NCBI GenBank assembly: GCA_001803645.1
Contig: MHDW01000230.1
Span: 1 to 9,566 of the forward strand
Direction of reading: 5' to 3'
Length of the DNA stretch: 9,566 nt
Source: Nitrospirae bacterium GWC2_42_7
Lineage (GTDB): Bacteria; Nitrospirota; Thermodesulfovibrionia; Thermodesulfovibrionales; UBA6898
The notes under the pieces were generated by a model. The model ran no database searches, was not told the DNA's origin, and worked only from the letters and a program-made list of their open reading frames with translations. Positions 7,085 to 9,566 of the stretch are shown piece by piece. Each line of letters opens with the position of its first letter. Positions within the stretch are counted from its first letter, which is position 1. The translations under genes and the position numbers were made by a program.

Positions 7085-7725
7085 TATTTCTTCCCTGTTA
7101 TATGAATTTTGACCCTAACCGTATCAACATCGCTTCTAACATGCCCTGGAACATCTATATTCAATTCCTGGATCACTGTCTCATTAAGATCTGTGATATC
7201 ATACGTTTCTGTCCGCAGTTCATTTATCTTTAGTATTTCGGATTTAATCCCGTGTATCTTAATTTTATCCGGTTCTGCTGTTATTGCCTTTACCCTGTAA
7301 TCTGTTGCCGGCTGGCCGGTCAGTACCGGTTTTATGTTCACAGTCTTCTCGAATGTTTCGTCAAGTCTGATCTTCAGCATTGAAGGTGCAATATCCACCA
7401 CCGTAATAGCATAAGGCAACTTAACATCACCCTTGTTTATATAAAAACTGCCAACGCCTTTCTTTGCGTTGCTCATGTCTATAAAAACCCTGATATCCAA
7501 TGCCTTAATATTTCGCACTGCAATCTCCTGGCCCTTGACAGTAACATTAACTGTTTTTGTCTTGTAATTGACTACCTCAAGCTCTGCAGGAATATTTTTG
7601 AATTCTATTGGAACATCAAGCGAGAACTCTGTCTGTCCTCTTGAAGTTACAACAAACCATAAAAATACAGAGATCAGCACCGCTGAAATTTTAAGTCCAA
7701 GATTGCTCATTATCATATTCTTCAT
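7084..7725 (-). CDS. cdaR: CdaR, YbbR-domain regulator of CdaA
   Basis: CdaR is a membrane-anchored extracytoplasmic protein that modulates the diadenylate cyclase CdaA. The 213-residue chain has a short cytoplasmic start, one transmembrane helix (about 11-27, KISAVLISVFLWFVVTS) and two YbbR-type beta domains (about 34-121 and 127-209). Each carries the usual pattern of alternating strands, for example PIEFKNIPAELEVV, VNVTVKG and YRVKAITAEPDKIKIHG. Many Firmicutes CdaR proteins have four such domains; a two-domain form like this is shorter. The start codon overlaps the cdaA stop as ATGA. No clear Shine-Dalgarno lies before it (only an A-rich stretch), so translation probably depends on coupling to cdaA. 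In-frame ATGs at codons 4 and 6 are possible alternative starts. Confidence 0.88.
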   Translation of the reverse strand: MKNMIMSNLGLKISAVLISVFLWFVVTSRGQTEFSLDVPIEFKNIPAELEVVNYKTKTVNVTVKGQEIAVRNIKALDIRVFIDMSNAKKGVGSFYINKGDVKLPYAITVVDIAPSMLKIRLDETFEKTVNIKPVLTGQPATDYRVKAITAEPDKIKIHGIKSEILKINELRTETYDITDLNETVIQELNIDVPGHVRSDVDTVRVKIHITGKK

Positions 7726-8489
7726 TTTTTGTTCTTTTTTACCGTAAATATTTTTGTAAGCATGTCCCTCAAAGTTCCCATATCCAGTCTTGTCTCAAGA
7801 GCCCCGTCCATTGACATGGAAATATGCCCGGTCTCTTCTGAGACAATAATTGCTATCGAGTCTGTTTCTTCAGTAAGCCCAATGCCCGCCCTGTGCCTTG
7901 TACCGAGAGACTTGCTCAGCTCCGAACTTAAGGTCAACGGGAGAAAACATCCTGCTGCTGCGATCCTGTTGCCTTTGATAATAACTGCTCCATCATGTAT
8001 TGGAGATGTAGGGTGAAAAATGCTCAGCAGTATTTCCTTCGAGACCTTTGCATCAAGAGGAGTCCCGACCTCCACAAAATCCTTCAGGCTTGTATCCCGC
8101 TCGATCACTATAAGTGCTCCTATCTTCCTGTTTGCAAGGGCGATCGCAGCCCTTACTATCTCTTCAAGGGATTTTAGTTCTTCCGCTGTTGTGAACGATA
8201 GAAACTGTGCCTCACCCATGCGCGCAAGAGCTCTTCTTATCTCAGGCTGGAACAATACAATGATAGCTATGACGATCTGTGCCCAGAAACTCTGAACAAG
8301 CCAGTCAATTGTAAAAAGTTCGAGATACTTTGAAGCAAGCGAAGCTGCAAGAAGGATCCCAAGTCCTATGAGCATCTGGGCTGCCTTGGTGCCCTTTACT
8401 ATCAGAAGAAGACGGTACAGGATAAGTGACATCAATGCAATATCAAGTACATCAAGAATCCATCTGTGCTGTCTTAATATTTCTATCAT
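7722..8489 (-). CDS. cdaA: Diadenylate cyclase CdaA (c-di-AMP synthase)
   Basis: CdaA (DacA) makes the second messenger c-di-AMP from two ATP molecules. In other bacteria c-di-AMP controls potassium and osmolyte balance and cell-wall homeostasis. The preferred form has 255 residues. Three N-terminal transmembrane helices lie at about 12-30, 36-54 and 62-80. A linker (FQPEIRRALARMG, 80-92) leads into the DAC domain, with the catalytic HDGAVII (165-171) and GTRHRAGIG (196-204) motifs both intact. The ATG at 8489 is chosen because GGAGAGG (8504-8498) lies 8 bases upstream. A TTG seven codons earlier (8510) would place that ribosome binding site inside the gene, so it is unlikely. It is the first gene of the operon with cdaR, glmM and comEC. 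The gene upstream on the other side is transcribed divergently; folP, often beside cdaA in related lineages, is absent. Confidence 0.95.
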   Translation of the reverse strand: MIEILRQHRWILDVLDIALMSLILYRLLLIVKGTKAAQMLIGLGILLAASLASKYLELFTIDWLVQSFWAQIVIAIIVLFQPEIRRALARMGEAQFLSFTTAEELKSLEEIVRAAIALANRKIGALIVIERDTSLKDFVEVGTPLDAKVSKEILLSIFHPTSPIHDGAVIIKGNRIAAAGCFLPLTLSSELSKSLGTRHRAGIGLTEETDSIAIIVSEETGHISMSMDGALETRLDMGTLRDMLTKIFTVKKNKK

Positions 8490-8497
8490 TGATTTAA

Positions 8498-8504
8498 CCT
8501 CTCC
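8498..8504 (-). promoter_or_regulatory. Ribosome binding site that fixes the cdaA start
   Basis: GGAGAGG on the minus strand lies 8 bases before ATG 8489. It decides against the longer TTG-initiated form, whose codons would contain it. Confidence 0.7.
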
Positions 8505-8511
8505 GTTCAAT

Positions 8512-8541
8512 ATTATATATTAAGCCTGCATTAAATTTCAT
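8512..8541 (-). promoter_or_regulatory. Possible promoter of the cdaA operon
   Basis: A perfect TATAAT (8517-8512, minus strand) has a weak -35, ATGAAA (8541-8536, 4 of 6), at 18-bp spacing. Transcription would start near 8505, just ahead of the ribosome binding site, giving a very short leader of about 16 bases. The -10 match could be chance in this AT-rich gap. Confidence 0.35.
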
Positions 8542-8557
8542 TCGGGAGACAGGTATA

Positions 8558-8586
8558 TTGACAAAAGACAAGTCATGATCTAAATT
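8558..8586 (+). promoter_or_regulatory. Probable sigma70-type promoter of the DUF4412 gene
   Basis: A perfect TTGACA (8558-8563) is followed after 17 bp by TAAATT (8581-8586, 4 of 6). The predicted start near 8593 lies about 13 bases before the AAAGGAG of the next gene. It is back to back with the putative cdaA promoter, about 17 bp apart. Confidence 0.5.
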
Positions 8587-8618
8587 AGTTTTAAACAATA
8601 AATTTAAAGGAGCTGCAT

Positions 8619-9194
8619 ATGAAAAAGAGATCAACTATCGTTTTTGCATTGCTGATTTCAGTCCTGCTGTTCTCAGCATCAGCCGGTGCTTTAGAATTTT
8701 CCGCTGATACTGTCATAACTGCACAAGGGCATAAAACTCAGGGGAAGATGTATGGCAAGTCAGACCGCTTCAGGATGGAAATTTCGCAACCATCACGCAT
8801 GATAATGATTTCGAGAGTGGACAAAATGCTTGCATGGAACATCATGCCGGACCAGAAGATATACATGGAATTCCCCCTAAACCCTCAGGATACCCCCAAG
8901 ACAGAGATAAAGGGTGAAATTGACAGAAAGCAGGTCGGAGCTGAAACAATAGACGGCCATCCGACTAAAAAGTACCTGATAACATACAAAGAAGGCAGCC
9001 GCACATCCCAGCTTTACCAATGGATGGCAACTGACATCAATTTCCCTGTCAAGTCAGCAGACATCAACAACAAATGGATACAGGAATACAGGAATGTTAG
9101 AATAGGTCCTCAGCCAAACAGCCTTTTTGAATTGCCGTCAGGTTATTCAAAAATGCAGATGCCCCAAATGCCCTCAGGCATGCGAGCAAGATAG
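8619..9194 (+). CDS. Exported DUF4412 / LolA-like protein
   Basis: The 191-residue protein starts at ATG 8619 with AAAGGAG (8606-8612) 6 bases upstream. Residues 1-24 are a signal peptide (MKKRSTIVFALLI core, SAGA before the cleavage site). The mature chain reads FSADTVITAQGHKTQGKMY, then RFRMEI, a MLAWNIMPDQKIYMEFPL segment, GHPTKKYLI, and a FELPSGYSKM end. This pattern of repeated beta strands (treated sample, then R.RME, W...P..K.Y, G.....Y.V, FE.P.GY) is that of DUF4412, which resembles the half-barrel of periplasmic LolA/LolB-type lipid carriers. It has no lipobox cysteine, so it is soluble and periplasmic. The end is methionine- and proline-rich (KMQMPQMPSGM). It is transcribed alone and divergently from cdaA, and shows no terminator before the tRNA. 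Its substrate is unknown. Confidence 0.8.
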   Translation: MKKRSTIVFALLISVLLFSASAGALEFSADTVITAQGHKTQGKMYGKSDRFRMEISQPSRMIMISRVDKMLAWNIMPDQKIYMEFPLNPQDTPKTEIKGEIDRKQVGAETIDGHPTKKYLITYKEGSRTSQLYQWMATDINFPVKSADINNKWIQEYRNVRIGPQPNSLFELPSGYSKMQMPQMPSGMRAR

Positions 9195-9215
9195 ATACCA
9201 ATAAAAACGGTTAAT

Positions 9216-9245
9216 TTGACAATAGATAAATGTAATGTTTAATAT
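9216..9245 (+). promoter_or_regulatory. Promoter of the initiator tRNA
   Basis: TTGACA (9216-9221, perfect) is followed by TAATAT (9240-9245) at 18 bp; TATAAG (9243-9248) overlaps it. A start near 9252 would leave a leader of about 5 bases before the mature tRNA end at 9257. Confidence 0.55.
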
Positions 9246-9256
9246 AAGTATCTCGT

Positions 9257-9333
<77 letters not shown>

Positions 9334-9344
9334 ATAAATTCAAT

Positions 9345-9373
9345 GACTTAGGGGTTTCCTCTAAGTCTTTTTT
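9345..9373 (+). terminator. Rho-independent terminator of the tRNA gene
   Basis: GACTTAGGGG (9345-9354) pairs with CCTCTAAGTC (9358-9367), a 10-bp stem with one G:T wobble and a 3-base loop, followed by TTTTTT. It starts 12 bases after the tRNA CCA. Its T tract overlaps the stop codon of the converging integrase remnant. Confidence 0.85.
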
Positions 9374-9566
9374 ATTGTCCTGCGAGGTATTTTCTAACGA
9401 AATCCAAAGGTTCGGCCTGTTGACGGTCAAAACCTGAGTCATTAAACATGTGTCCGTATATGTCTAAGGTGATGTTGACGTGCTTGCATATACCGAGAAC
9501 ACTATTATTTTCTTATTCGTTATTTCCTTAAAAGGATCTCCTTGTTTGGATAATGATCTTTATTCC
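9372..9566 (-). pseudogene. Decayed tyrosine recombinase (integrase) C-terminus
   Basis: Reading the minus strand back from a TAA at 9374-9372, the last residues are HVNITLDIYGHMFND, then SGFDRQQAEPLDFVRKYLAG and a final Q. NITLDIYGHM is the catalytic-tyrosine box of tyrosine recombinases; the nucleophile codon is at 9456-9458. Upstream in this frame is LGIC where intact enzymes have LGH, and then a TAA at 9513-9515. In another frame, 9547-9521 reads KQGDPFKEI, which matches the segment normally found about 10-15 residues before LGH. The gene is therefore frameshifted and has lost the conserved histidine context. It runs out of the window to the right. An integrase facing a tRNA 3' end is the classic layout of an integrative element whose attachment site is in the tRNA. 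Family identity is well supported; decay is likely, though a sequencing indel is possible. Confidence 0.7.

Overview
The window looks like a chromosomal segment from a moderately AT-rich, Gram-negative-type bacterium. It carries exported proteins with signal peptides, an LL-diaminopimelate aminotransferase-type enzyme, and a cdaA-cdaR-glmM cluster. The combination would fit Nitrospirota or a deltaproteobacterium-like lineage. That placement is inferred from gene content only and cannot be fixed without a database search.

Left part (1-1082): the 3' part of a class I/II aminotransferase, most likely dapL (lysine and peptidoglycan precursor synthesis). Its 5' end lies outside the window. Next comes an accessory patch (about 1083-2799). 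It holds a BRO-N (phage antirepressor/DinD-like) gene, a tiny downstream gene for a very basic 56-residue protein, a short diverged fragment resembling the 3' end of dapL, the truncated and inverted 5' end of a probable secreted beta-helix gene, and about 400 bp with nothing convincing. This patch looks like a scar of insertion and deletion and is the most unusual part of the window.

Middle (2800-3385): a small exported protein gene with a strong ribosome binding site, followed by a GC-rich hairpin terminator.

Main operon, minus strand (8489 down to 3411): cdaA (c-di-AMP synthase), cdaR (YbbR-domain regulator), glmM (phosphoglucosamine mutase) and comEC (DNA uptake channel). Successive genes overlap by 4, 1 and 1 bases, so translation is probably coupled. 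The first three form the known c-di-AMP/cell-wall precursor module. ComEC at the tail adds a competence gene to the same transcript.

Right part: a divergently transcribed gene for an exported DUF4412/LolA-like protein, then an initiator tRNA-Met with its own promoter and terminator. Converging on the tRNA is the decayed C-terminus of a tyrosine recombinase, which marks an old integration site at the tRNA.
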